Part shown: in pieces, positions 8,313 through 17,048 of the stretch
Position numbering within the stretch: the first letter of the stretch is position 1
Layout of the letters: each line of letters starts with the position of its first letter
Assembly (NCBI RefSeq): GCF_000429425.1
Contig: NZ_AUBV01000001.1
Span: 124,001 to 188,000 of the forward strand
Length of the DNA: 64,000 nucleotides
Origin: Algoriphagus mannitolivorans DSM 15301
GTDB lineage: Bacteria > Bacteroidota > Bacteroidia > Cytophagales > Cyclobacteriaceae
Direction: 5' to 3'
Program-made: the position numbers and the translations under genes
Notes under the pieces: generated by a model
Told to the model about the DNA's origin: nothing
The model's database searches: none
What the model saw: only the letters and a program-made list of their open reading frames with translations

Positions 8313-9886
8313 TGCATCTCAATTACCATTTTCTGAAATACCTCTGTCCGGAATTGGCAGAAGAATTTCGTGGAAAGACGATCCAATCCTGCTTTTCCCA
8401 AAGCAAGGATGAATTGATCCTAGAAACTTCGGATGAGACCGAAACCCTTTGGATCAGGGCGCATTTTCTCCCCCCTCATATTCATCTCAGCTTCCCTTCA
8501 CAATTCCACAGAGCCAAACGAAACAGCGTCAATTTATTTGATTCCATAATCGGTGACACCATCCTGGACTGCCAAGTCTTCGAATTTGAGAGAGCATTTT
8601 ACTTTTGTCTGGAGTCCGGAAAAAAATTGGTCTTCAAGCTCCATGGAAACCGAAGCAACGTTTTGCTTTACTCAGATTCTGAGGAAGTTCCCTTTTCTCT
8701 CTTCAGAAATGAAATCCGGGAAGACAAAACGCTAAATTTCAATAGCCTGCATAACCCATTAGACCTCAGCAAAGCCACATTCTCTCAAGTAGAAGGAAAT
8801 GCTTCCAAATTTCTCCCTACTTTGGGAACAGTCCCTAGAAAATGGCTTAAAGACCGAGGATATCCAGAGGCTAATTTGGAAACCAAATGGGGTTTGATGG
8901 AAGAATTACTGGATATTCTGGATACACCATTGTTTTCCTTGGTGGATAAGGAGGATGACCTATACCTAAGCCTTCTCCCAGAGCAAAATCCCATAAAGAC
9001 ATTTTCCAGTCCTCTTCAAGCCACCAATGAGCTTTTTTACCTCGCTATTGTCAAAGGAAGCTTTGAAAAGGAGAAAAATAGTCTGATAAAGAACCTCCAA
9101 GAACAGCTAAAGCGGACAGAGAATTATCTGGAAAAATCGGGAATTAAACTAAGCGAGCTAAAAAACGCTGCACCTCCCTCCCAGTTGGCAGATGTCATCA
9201 TGGCAAATCTCCATGCCTTCTCTCCGGGAAAACATGAGATGGAGCTGATGGATTTCTATTCCGGGAAGTCGGTGAAAGTAATTCTAAAACCTAACCAGAA
9301 GCCACAGGAATTAGCAGAGAATCTCTATCGCAAGTCTAAAAACCGGCAATTGGAAATAGACCAGATCGAAAAAACTCTGGCTGCCAAAGAAACCCTCAAA
9401 GAAGAGTTGATCCAAAAGATTGAGGAAATCCAGGGGATCCAGGATTTTAAAGGACTTAAATCCTATCAAAAAGCTAATCTCAAATCCGATAAACCGAGTC
9501 CAAAGGCTTCAGGTTTGCCTTTCAAAATCTTCGAGTTTCAGGGCTATACCATTTGGGTGGGAAAATCCGCCAAGGATAATGATGAGATGCTCAGAGCCTT
9601 TATCCATAAGGATGATCTATGGCTTCATGCCAGACAAGCAGCAGGATCTCATGTTGTCATCCGAACTAAGGGAATGCCAAAAGTACCCAATCAGGTGCTT
9701 GAGCGAGCTGCAGCTTTGGCGGCTTTTTATTCAAAAATGAAAAATGACAGTCTGGCCCCAGTGATTGTCACCGAAGCGAAGTTTGTAAGAAAAGTCAAAG
9801 GCTCTGCTCCGGGCTCAGTAATGGTGGATAAGGAAAAAGTACTCATGGTTCCTCCCAAGGGGCCTGATGCAGAAATTGCCAGCTGA
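8312..9886 (+). CDS. rqcH: NFACT-family protein, RqcH-like ribosome quality control factor
   Basis: A 524-residue protein with the NFACT layout: an N-terminal NFACT-N domain with LHGNRSNVLL (110-119) resembling the GRHSN region of RqcH, a long helical coiled-coil middle (about 245-375) and a C-terminal NFACT-R domain (about 400-510) containing DDLWLHARQAAGSHVVIR. RqcH binds obstructed 50S subunits and recruits alanyl-tRNA to add C-terminal alanine tails. It is slightly shorter than the Bacillus protein. By eye, the Asp-Arg pair that matters for tRNA recruitment in Bacillus RqcH aligns with Glu93-Arg94 here. It is the last gene of a five-gene run headed by two response regulators. The family is clear; alanine tailing is an inference. 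Confidence 0.87.
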   Translation: MHLNYHFLKYLCPELAEEFRGKTIQSCFSQSKDELILETSDETETLWIRAHFLPPHIHLSFPSQFHRAKRNSVNLFDSIIGDTILDCQVFEFERAFYFCLESGKKLVFKLHGNRSNVLLYSDSEEVPFSLFRNEIREDKTLNFNSLHNPLDLSKATFSQVEGNASKFLPTLGTVPRKWLKDRGYPEANLETKWGLMEELLDILDTPLFSLVDKEDDLYLSLLPEQNPIKTFSSPLQATNELFYLAIVKGSFEKEKNSLIKNLQEQLKRTENYLEKSGIKLSELKNAAPPSQLADVIMANLHAFSPGKHEMELMDFYSGKSVKVILKPNQKPQELAENLYRKSKNRQLEIDQIEKTLAAKETLKEELIQKIEEIQGIQDFKGLKSYQKANLKSDKPSPKASGLPFKIFEFQGYTIWVGKSAKDNDEMLRAFIHKDDLWLHARQAAGSHVVIRTKGMPKVPNQVLERAAALAAFYSKMKNDSLAPVIVTEAKFVRKVKGSAPGSVMVDKEKVLMVPPKGPDAEIAS

Positions 9887-9895
9887 AAATTCGGG

Positions 9896-10621
9896 TTATC
9901 GATCAACCCATGCTTTGAAACTATTGACCTTCTCTCTGGCAACGATAAACGAATCTTCAGTTTTGGCCTTAAGAGAGAGTAATAATCTCCCGTTCTGAAA
10001 AGGCTTCATCTCCACCAGATTATCCAAATTGACAATAATAGATCGGTTGATTCGATAAAACTTTTCCGGATCCAAAAGGTGGGTTTCTAACTCATTTAGA
10101 GTTTGATCTACCATATATTTTTGACTGGATCCTGACTCCATCAAGAAAGTGATGCCGCCTTCAGCAAAAAAGCAAGCAATTTTTTCGACTGGAATCAAGG
10201 TCAACCTGTTTCCAATTTTGGTCAAAAAACGCTTTTTGTAGGATTTCAAACCATTCAAGCGAGTTGGAAAATTTAAGGCTTGATTGACCTTTGCTAAAGC
10301 CCTTTGAAGTGATTCTTTTTGAACAGGTTTGATTAAAAAATCAAGTGCAAACAACTGGAATATTTCCGGTACGAATTGTTCCTTCTCTCCAATAAAAATT
10401 ACTGGAATATTTAATTCCTCCTGCTTTAATTTTTCAAGAATTGATGACCTACCTAGTTTAAATTCAGCTATTATTAAATCTATTGAACCCAATGGGATTG
10501 AATTCAAATCATCGCATTGCTCAAGCAATGAAATATTGAGATTTTGACCCCAAAATTCTCCGAGATCTGAACTTAACATTTCCAGCAGGGTTGAATCTGC
10601 ACTACATAAAAGTATGTTCAT
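9896..10621 (-). CDS. LytTR-type regulator with degenerate receiver domain
   Basis: A 241-residue protein with an N-terminal receiver-like domain (about 1-115) and a C-terminal LytTR DNA-binding domain (about 130-241) that includes FYRINRSIIVNLDNL. The receiver looks non-canonical. The position of the phospho-acceptor Asp is Glu53 (IIAEFKLG), and the usual N-terminal acidic pair is reduced to Asp9 within CSADS, although Lys98 in FLIKPV is kept. Glu at this site often mimics phosphorylation. The frame extends to a TTG at 10636, but the ATG at 10621 is the natural receiver start. No sensor kinase is adjacent. Confidence 0.88.
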   Translation of the reverse strand: MNILLCSADSTLLEMLSSDLGEFWGQNLNISLLEQCDDLNSIPLGSIDLIIAEFKLGRSSILEKLKQEELNIPVIFIGEKEQFVPEIFQLFALDFLIKPVQKESLQRALAKVNQALNFPTRLNGLKSYKKRFLTKIGNRLTLIPVEKIACFFAEGGITFLMESGSSQKYMVDQTLNELETHLLDPEKFYRINRSIIVNLDNLVEMKPFQNGRLLLSLKAKTEDSFIVAREKVNSFKAWVDR

Positions 10622-10731
10622 CAGTTTATTGGTCAATTCATTGAATTTGAATCCTTTGGAAACCCTACAAACTAACTCTAAACCTAGAGCCTATGTTTAA
10701 AACACGAAGACTTTTTCCACTAATTCCATAA

Positions 10732-10760
10732 AAAAAGGAGCATAAAATATGCTCCTTTTT
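10732..10760 (-). terminator. Intrinsic terminator of the fasciclin gene
   Basis: A near-perfect inverted repeat (AAAAAGGAGCAT with ATGCTCCTTTTT) sits about 22 bases beyond the stop of the fasciclin gene and ends in a T run when read on the minus strand. It separates that gene from the LytTR regulator downstream. Confidence 0.8.
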
Positions 10761-10782
10761 AATAGTCTAATACCTCAGAGTT

Positions 10783-12645
10783 TTAAAGGGTTGGTAAAAG
10801 CACTCCATCTATGACATGTACTACTCCGTTTTCAATCGCCACATCGGCAACAACCACCTGGTAGGTATTGCCTGATTTATCGGTTACTGTGACATTGTTG
10901 CCAGATCGGACTACAGTAAGCATTTCCCCAGCCAATGTTGGAACTTGTTGGGAGCCTTGAGCTAGATCAAAGGAGAACGCTGCGGCCGGAACCACGTGAA
11001 AGCCCAATACTTTTGTCACAGCTGTTGCTCCCAAAGTATTGATCAATTCCTGAAGGGAGCCCAGGTTCAAATCACTCAATAGCTTTGCAAATGCTTCATT
11101 GGTCGGTGCAAAGACAGTCATTGCATTCTGACTCAAAAGAGTATTGCCCAACCCTGCCGCAGTCACCGCTTGCAGGAGAGTGGTAAGATTTGCGGAGGTA
11201 GCTGCTTCAACTACGTTAGGAAGTTTAATTGTCGGCAATAAAACTTTATCGATCACATGGACTACACCATTTTTGATAGCCACATCTGCAGTAGTTACAG
11301 AAGAAGTATTGCCCAAGGCATCACGAACTGTGACTCCTGACGCTGTTTTGGTTACCGTAAGTTGCTGACCAGCAAGAGTAGTGAAGGTGTTCGTTGCTGC
11401 TAAGTCCGAAGAAAAAGCCACGGCAGGGACCACATGGAATCCCAAAAGAGTTTGAAGATTCTTAACTCCGCCAATTTTGGCTACCAATTGATTCAAATTA
11501 GAGACCTTGTAAGCCTGTAATGCGGCAGCAAAAGCTCCATTGCTTGGTGCAAACACCGTGATAGCTTGGGCATTCAACAAGGTACTTCCAAGACCGGCGG
11601 CGGTCACTGCATCCAATAAGGTGGTCAATCCTGCTGACTGAGCGGCCTCTACCACAGTAGGAAGCATCAAATCAGGAAGCATCATACCATTCAACACATG
11701 GACTACTCCATTTGCAATTCGAATGTCTGGAGTGACCACCTGTGCTACTCTTCCGAGTTTATCTTTAACTGAAACAGTGTTACCGGATTTTTCAACAATA
11801 ATAGTTTGACCGGATAGCGTGGTGAACGTATTTGTGGCATTCAGATTTGCAGAAAGGGCCACCGCGGGTACGACATGAAACCCTAGGACTTTTTCAAGGT
11901 TTGCAGGACCTCCAATTTTCAAAACCAAATCATTAAGATCCTTTGCTTTTAAGGCTGACAAAGCTGCTGCGAAAGCTTCATTGGAAGGTGCGAAAACAGT
12001 AATTTCAGGAGCACTTAAAAGTCTGTTTGGCAATCCCGGAACGGCTGTAACTGCTGTTAATAAGGTAGTCAATCCTCTTTCTGTGGCTGCTTCAACCAAG
12101 TTTGGCTTGGGCAACTCGATCGAAGGTATAAGCACTCGATCAATGACATGTACTACTCCATTTTCGATTCTTACATCCGCTTGAATTACGCGAGACACAT
12201 TTCCAGCTCGATCCGCAACTGTAACAACGCCATTGTTATTAAATACTCTGAGTTGCTGTCCTGCAAGCGTGGTCAAAATATTGTCCTCAAATAGATTTCT
12301 GGAAAAGGCCACTTCTGGTACAACATGAAAACCCAAGACAGTTTGGAGATTCTGGGCCCCACCTATTTTAGTAACCAAATCATTTAAATCTGTGGCTTTA
12401 AAAGCCGTCAAAGCATTGGCAAAAGCATCATTGGATGGAGCAAAAACCGTAATTTCTTGCTGGCTTTGCAAAGAAGCTTCCAATCCGGGCACAGATCTTA
12501 CTGCAGAAACTAGTGTAGTCAAACCCGCCTCATTGGCGGCCTCCATTAATGTTGGATACGGTACGGGACCCTGATAGTCCTCACTACAGGAAACTGCTGT
12601 CAATAAAAAAGATAGCAGAATAATGAGTTTTGAAAATTTTGTCAT
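10783..12645 (-). CDS. Lipoprotein with four fasciclin (FAS1) domains
   Basis: A 620-residue exported protein. The lipoprotein signal ends in TAVSC with the lipid-attachment Cys at 20. Four FAS1 domains of about 145 residues follow (about 30-170, 175-315, 320-460 and 465-620). Each carries the H1-type motif ITVFAPSNxAFA (MTVFAPTNEAFA in the last) and the H2-type ending NGVVHVIDxVLLP. FAS1 domains mediate adhesion or bind matrix and small ligands. The four copies are strikingly alike, including repeated GFHVVPxxAFS segments, which points to internal duplication. It is followed by a strong terminator and is probably monocistronic. Confidence 0.94.
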   Translation of the reverse strand: MTKFSKLIILLSFLLTAVSCSEDYQGPVPYPTLMEAANEAGLTTLVSAVRSVPGLEASLQSQQEITVFAPSNDAFANALTAFKATDLNDLVTKIGGAQNLQTVLGFHVVPEVAFSRNLFEDNILTTLAGQQLRVFNNNGVVTVADRAGNVSRVIQADVRIENGVVHVIDRVLIPSIELPKPNLVEAATERGLTTLLTAVTAVPGLPNRLLSAPEITVFAPSNEAFAAALSALKAKDLNDLVLKIGGPANLEKVLGFHVVPAVALSANLNATNTFTTLSGQTIIVEKSGNTVSVKDKLGRVAQVVTPDIRIANGVVHVLNGMMLPDLMLPTVVEAAQSAGLTTLLDAVTAAGLGSTLLNAQAITVFAPSNGAFAAALQAYKVSNLNQLVAKIGGVKNLQTLLGFHVVPAVAFSSDLAATNTFTTLAGQQLTVTKTASGVTVRDALGNTSSVTTADVAIKNGVVHVIDKVLLPTIKLPNVVEAATSANLTTLLQAVTAAGLGNTLLSQNAMTVFAPTNEAFAKLLSDLNLGSLQELINTLGATAVTKVLGFHVVPAAAFSFDLAQGSQQVPTLAGEMLTVVRSGNNVTVTDKSGNTYQVVVADVAIENGVVHVIDGVLLPTL

Positions 12646-12720
12646 GGTAGTTTGGGAGTTTGTTTAATTTTTTAACTGAATTATTAAACATTAATCTTCT
12701 TACTCCCCCCGAAATGACAA

Positions 12721-12752
12721 AAAAAAGGGTCGAACTGTATAATCCGACCCTT
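12721..12752 (-). terminator. Intrinsic terminator of pyk
   Basis: Read on the minus strand, AAGGGTCG and CGACCCTT form an 8-bp stem around a 12-base loop, followed by eight T residues. It lies just beyond the pyk stop codon and in front of the fasciclin gene's upstream region. Confidence 0.85.
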
Positions 12753-12769
12753 GAATTGTAAATGGTAAA

Positions 12770-14200
12770 CTATTCCACGACGTGGATTTTTAACATGTTT
12801 GTCTTGCCTTTTCTTTTCAATGGCATACTGGCTGTATTGATGATAAGGTCTCCAGAATTGACATGCCCATCATTTTTTAGGGTATTTTCAATATCCTCAA
12901 AAGTGGCGTCAGTGGACACATTACTGGCGTAGTAGTAGGCTCTAACTCCCCAAACCAAAGCCATTTGTGTCAATAGTTTTTCATTTCTGGTAAAGATGAA
13001 AATATTGGCATAAGGCCTATGGGATGCAATTTTAAACCCTGTAAAACCGGAAGAAGTAATTCCCACGATAGCTTTCGCATGCACGTTACGGGAAAGTCTA
13101 GCTGCCATCAGTACCAAATTGGAACTTTGGAAGTTCGGGTCATTTTCAGGGATTTTGTATAGGTTATGATAGATCTCTGCATTCTTTTCCAAATACGTAA
13201 TGATGCTAGTCATAGCCTTTACTGCATGTACAGGATATTTTCCGGAGGCTGTTTCTGCAGAAAGCATCACCGCATCAGCGCCGTCCAATACAGCATTTGC
13301 AACATCATTGGTCTCTGCTCGAGTTGGTCTAGGATTCTGGATCATGCTCTCCATCATCTGAGTAGCAATAATCACCGGCTTACAGGCCAGCTTACATTTC
13401 TGGACCATTTTCTTCTGCCAAAGTGGGACAATTTCCATAGGAACTTCCACTCCCAAATCCCCTCTGGCGACCATTATGGCATCAGTAGCTTCGATGATGG
13501 CATCGATATTTTCCAAAGCCTCTGGTTTTTCGATTTTTGCCACAATCTTACAGGATTTTCCAGCATCCTGAATCCTTCTTCTTAGGTCAAGAATATCGTC
13601 GGCCGAGCGTACGAAAGACAAAGCAATCCAATCTACGTCCATGCTTAATCCAAACTCCAAATCCTCGATATCTTTCTCAGTAAGGGATGGCGCAGAGACT
13701 TTAGTGTTGGGAAGATTGATGCCTTTTCTGGATTTTAAAACACCTCCGTGAACGACTGTACAGTTGACATTCTTTCCATCAGTACTGTTTACAAGTACTT
13801 CCAGATTGCCATCGTCGATCAAAATCCTGTCTCCCGGAACGACATCTTGGGGAAGGTTTTGATAGACGGTGGAAACTAACGAGGAAGTACCAACAACCGG
13901 GTCATTGGTAATGGTGATTTGCTCTCCAGGTTTAATTTCGACTCCGTTGTTTTCGACTTCACCCACTCGGATTTTTGGACCTTGAAGATCCTGAAGAATT
14001 CCCAAGTGGCAATTGAGTTCTTTATTTACCTCACGGATGATTTTCACTACTTCTCTGTGAACATCATGACTTCCATGAGAAAAATTTAATCTGAAAACAT
14101 TAGCACCTGCAAAGGCCAAGCTTTTGATCATTTCATAATTATTGGAAGCAGGGCCTATGGTAGCGAGGATCTTTGTCTTTTTAAAAGGTAGATGGCTCAT
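12770..14200 (-). CDS. pyk: Pyruvate kinase
   Basis: A 476-residue pyruvate kinase, which converts phosphoenolpyruvate and ADP to pyruvate and ATP. The N-terminal motif TKILATIGPASNN, the substrate region RLNFSHGSHD, the active-site stretch VAKIEKPEALENID with catalytic Lys, and ATQMMESMIQNPRPTRAE are all intact, as is the C-terminal allosteric-type domain. It lies eight bases downstream of the IPExxxVDY gene on the same strand, so the two form an operon that ends at the terminator at 12721-12752. Confidence 0.97.
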   Translation of the reverse strand: MSHLPFKKTKILATIGPASNNYEMIKSLAFAGANVFRLNFSHGSHDVHREVVKIIREVNKELNCHLGILQDLQGPKIRVGEVENNGVEIKPGEQITITNDPVVGTSSLVSTVYQNLPQDVVPGDRILIDDGNLEVLVNSTDGKNVNCTVVHGGVLKSRKGINLPNTKVSAPSLTEKDIEDLEFGLSMDVDWIALSFVRSADDILDLRRRIQDAGKSCKIVAKIEKPEALENIDAIIEATDAIMVARGDLGVEVPMEIVPLWQKKMVQKCKLACKPVIIATQMMESMIQNPRPTRAETNDVANAVLDGADAVMLSAETASGKYPVHAVKAMTSIITYLEKNAEIYHNLYKIPENDPNFQSSNLVLMAARLSRNVHAKAIVGITSSGFTGFKIASHRPYANIFIFTRNEKLLTQMALVWGVRAYYYASNVSTDATFEDIENTLKNDGHVNSGDLIINTASMPLKRKGKTNMLKIHVVE

Positions 14201-14208
14201 CGGGTTTT

Positions 14209-14637
14209 TTAATAAGTTAATAGGTTTTCTTTCGATTTTAATTTGGATACGTCCAAGCGCACAGCACTCTGGATCAAAGGGTTTTTTGCAAGTTGGCTTG
14301 CAAATTCGGAAATATCGATCTCTTCAGTTTCATCCTGAACAAGAAGAAAATAATCCATATTTCTGAGTTCGGGGATCAAATATGCCAATTGCTGAGAAGA
14401 ATTGAGTGATTTATTTTTCAAAAGTTGCACAAAACCGTGAGGTAAAGAAAGAAAATATTGAGAGATTTCTAAACTCGGAGAGCTTAAAAACTCGATAAAG
14501 ATTTCTTCCGATCTCACCAGATTCAATCCCAAAGTTTGATTGATAGCCCAGGCCATTTTATAGTCCTTGACCGGAGACACAAGTCCCAGTAATTCAAAAT
14601 CAAATGCAGGTTCTATGAATAATTTTGCCTTCTTCAT
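14209..14637 (-). CDS. IPExxxVDY-family protein
   Basis: A 142-residue protein containing IPELRNMDY at about residues 88-96, which fits the motif naming the Bacteroidota IPExxxVDY family with Met for Val. No biochemical function is known for the family. There is no signal peptide or membrane segment. It is transcribed ahead of pyk with an 8-base gap and is divergent from acpP. The protein is small and rich in Leu, Ser and Asn, and no catalytic motif is evident. Confidence 0.88.
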   Translation of the reverse strand: MKKAKLFIEPAFDFELLGLVSPVKDYKMAWAINQTLGLNLVRSEEIFIEFLSSPSLEISQYFLSLPHGFVQLLKNKSLNSSQQLAYLIPELRNMDYFLLVQDETEEIDISEFASQLAKNPLIQSAVRLDVSKLKSKENLLTY

Positions 14638-14727
14638 TGGGGAAGAATCGAGATCAGAACAAAGTTAGGGATAAAAATTTACAGGCAAGAGCGAGTTCCT
14701 TGCTCAAAAATTTACTTGAATCTTTTC

Positions 14728-14759
14728 TTTGTCAATTAGGCATTAAATATATTTCTTTG
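14728..14759 (+). promoter_or_regulatory. Predicted promoter of the acpP operon
   Basis: TTTG at 14728-14731 and TTTCTTTG at 14752-14759 are separated by 20 bases. The second box matches the Bacteroidota -7 consensus TAnnTTTG at all but one of the fixed positions. It lies about 30 bases upstream of the acpP ATG, a suitable leader length for a strongly expressed gene. Confidence 0.6.
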
Positions 14760-14789
14760 CGGAGTGTTATTAACTAAACTGATCACAAA

Positions 14790-15026
14790 ATGTCTGAAAT
14801 TGCACAAAAAGTAAAGGCCATCATTGTTGACAAACTTGGCGTAGAAGAGTCTGAAGTGACTATGGAAGCTAGCTTCACCAATGATTTGGGCGCTGATTCA
14901 CTTGACACGGTAGAGTTGATCATGGAATTCGAAAAAGAATTCAACATCTCTATCCCTGACGATCAGGCTGAGCAAATCGGCACTGTTGGACAGGCGATCA
15001 CGTACCTTGAGGCCAACGTAAAATAA
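14790..15026 (+). CDS. acpP: Acyl carrier protein
   Basis: A 78-residue, strongly acidic acyl carrier protein. The phosphopantetheine attachment site is Ser37 in [12 protein letters not shown]. It carries growing acyl chains during fatty acid synthesis. The next gene, fabF, starts 20 bases downstream, and the acpP-fabF-rnc order is classical. A good promoter lies just upstream. Confidence 0.98.
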   Translation: MSEIAQKVKAIIVDKLGVEESEVTMEASFTNDLGADSLDTVELIMEFEKEFNISIPDDQAEQIGTVGQAITYLEANVK

Positions 15027-15046
15027 TTTCCAATTAAATTCAGCAC

Positions 15047-16300
15047 ATGAATTTAAAACGAGTTGTTGTAACGGGTATAGGTGCTCTCACACCAATTGGC
15101 AACACCAAAGAAGAGTTTTGGAAAGGCTTGTCTTCTGGTGTGAGCGGCGCTGCGCCTATCACTCGGTTCGACGCTTCACTTTTCAAGACCCAATTTGCCT
15201 GCGAAGTCAAAAACTTAAACGTTGAAGACTTTATCGACAAGAAAGAGGCAAGAAAGATGGATCCTTTCACCCAATATGCGATGATCTCAGTAGATGAGGC
15301 CATGGCAGATTCGGGAATCGATTTAGATAGTATTGACAAATCCAGAGCGGGCGTGATTTGGGGTTCCGGAATTGGAGGATTAAGAACCTTCCAAGAGGAA
15401 GTTACAGAATTCGCCAAAGGCGATGGTACTCCCCGATTCAATCCATTCTTCATCCCAAAAATGATCGCTGATATCTCAGCGGGATTTATTTCAATCAAAT
15501 ATGGTTTTAGAGGACCAAACTTTGTCACAGTCTCTGCCTGTGCCTCTGCCACTAATGCTTTGATTGATGCTTTCAACTACATCCGTCTTGGAAAAGCTGA
15601 CATCTTCATCAGTGGAGGTTCAGAAGCGGCGGTTACCGAAGCTGGAATAGGTGGATTTAATGCCATGAAGGCATTATCTCAAAGAAATGAATCTCCAGAA
15701 ACAGCCTCCAGACCTTTTGACAAAGAAAGAGATGGTTTTGTTTTGGGAGAAGGTGCTGGCGCTTTGATCCTCGAGGAATACGAGCATGCTAAAGCCAGAG
15801 GCGCAAAAATCTATGCCGAACTGGTGGGAGGCGGAATGACCGCTGATGCAAATCACATCACAGCACCACATCCGGAAGGATTGGGAGCTAGTAGCGTGAT
15901 GGAAATTGCCCTCCAAGACGCTGGATTAAAGCCAGAGGAAATTGATTATATCAATGTTCATGGTACTTCTACCCCATTGGGTGATGTAAGCGAAACCAAA
16001 GCTATTCTAAAAGTATTTGGGGAGCATGCTTACAAACTTAATATCAGCAGTACCAAATCAATGACAGGACATTTGTTAGGAGCAGCCGGAGCCGTAGAAG
16101 CTATTGCCTGTATCCTTGCGATTCAAAACAGTCTTGTCCCTCCTACGATCAATCATTTCACCGATGATGAATCTTTTGATCCGGGGCTCAATCTTACATT
16201 TAATAAAGCGCAGGAAAGAGATATCACCTACGCTCTGAGCAATACCTTTGGATTTGGTGGACACAATTGTTCTGTCATCTTCAAAAAATACAACGGATAA
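15047..16300 (+). CDS. fabF: Beta-ketoacyl-ACP synthase II
   Basis: A 417-residue elongating condensing enzyme of fatty acid synthesis. The catalytic triad is visible: nucleophile Cys165 in VSACASATNAL, His305 in NVHGTSTPLGD and His342 in GHLLGAAGAVEA. The length is typical for FabF. It sits between acpP and rnc and is followed by rnc after two bases, so it is co-transcribed with both. Confidence 0.97.
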   Translation: MNLKRVVVTGIGALTPIGNTKEEFWKGLSSGVSGAAPITRFDASLFKTQFACEVKNLNVEDFIDKKEARKMDPFTQYAMISVDEAMADSGIDLDSIDKSRAGVIWGSGIGGLRTFQEEVTEFAKGDGTPRFNPFFIPKMIADISAGFISIKYGFRGPNFVTVSACASATNALIDAFNYIRLGKADIFISGGSEAAVTEAGIGGFNAMKALSQRNESPETASRPFDKERDGFVLGEGAGALILEEYEHAKARGAKIYAELVGGGMTADANHITAPHPEGLGASSVMEIALQDAGLKPEEIDYINVHGTSTPLGDVSETKAILKVFGEHAYKLNISSTKSMTGHLLGAAGAVEAIACILAIQNSLVPPTINHFTDDESFDPGLNLTFNKAQERDITYALSNTFGFGGHNCSVIFKKYNG

Positions 16301-16302
16301 GA

Positions 16303-17043
16303 GTGAAAATTTTCCATAAACTAGGAATTCATACACTCTTCTTCAGCTCAAAAGACAAAAGGCTTGCCTCCTCGATCAAAATGATCATAGGACGCAAGCC
16401 TTTAAATTTATCCCTATATCGACTTGCACTCACTCCGGCAGGGCTTGGATTAGAAAGCCATCAGGGTTTTCGGATTTCTAATGAGCGGCTGGAATTTTTG
16501 GGAGATGCGATCTTGGGGGCTGTAATTGCTGAGTACCTTTTTCAAAAATTCCCTTTCCGGGATGAGGGATTTTTGACAGAAACCCGTTCCAAATTGGTAA
16601 ACCGGGAGACCTTAAATTCTGTAGGCATCAAAATTGGCCTCAAAAACACCTTGGAATTAGTCATCGACAGCCGTCAATTTACCGGAAACAAATCTCTTTA
16701 TGGAGATGTTTTGGAGGCATTCTTAGGCGCAGTCTATCTGGATCGGGGCTATCAGTTTTCCAAAAAGTTAATCCTTAGCCGAATCCTGATTCACATGGAC
16801 CTGGAAAGCATGATCAGCACCGTTTCCAATTACAAAAGCAAAATCATTGAGTGGTCTCAAAAAGAAAGTAAATCCACCGAATACAAAGTTGTCCAAGTCA
16901 ACGGCAACCAGCGCTTCAAGGAATTTGTTGTGGAATTGATCGTAGATGGAGTAGCTATCGCCAAAGGAAAAGGCTCCACCAAGAAAAAGGCCGAACAGGA
17001 CGCCTCTAAAAATGCCTGTGAAGATCTCGGATTGCTTAACTAA
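16303..17043 (+). CDS. rnc: Ribonuclease III
   Basis: RNase III cleaves double-stranded RNA during rRNA maturation and mRNA turnover. The signature NERLEFLGDAILG (60-72) and the second acidic site in GDVLEAFLGAVYLD define the catalytic domain, and a double-stranded-RNA-binding domain occupies about 170-246. The frame stays open to a TTG at 16267 inside fabF. I chose the GTG at 16303, two bases after the fabF stop, which gives 246 residues. It is followed five bases later by nadE. Confidence 0.95.
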   Translation: MKIFHKLGIHTLFFSSKDKRLASSIKMIIGRKPLNLSLYRLALTPAGLGLESHQGFRISNERLEFLGDAILGAVIAEYLFQKFPFRDEGFLTETRSKLVNRETLNSVGIKIGLKNTLELVIDSRQFTGNKSLYGDVLEAFLGAVYLDRGYQFSKKLILSRILIHMDLESMISTVSNYKSKIIEWSQKESKSTEYKVVQVNGNQRFKEFVVELIVDGVAIAKGKGSTKKKAEQDASKNACEDLGLLN

Positions 17044-17048
17044 CTCCT

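Noticed and set aside
10783..12645. Mobile or satellite DNA repeats
   Set aside because: The repeated DNA is explained by four coding FAS1 domains.
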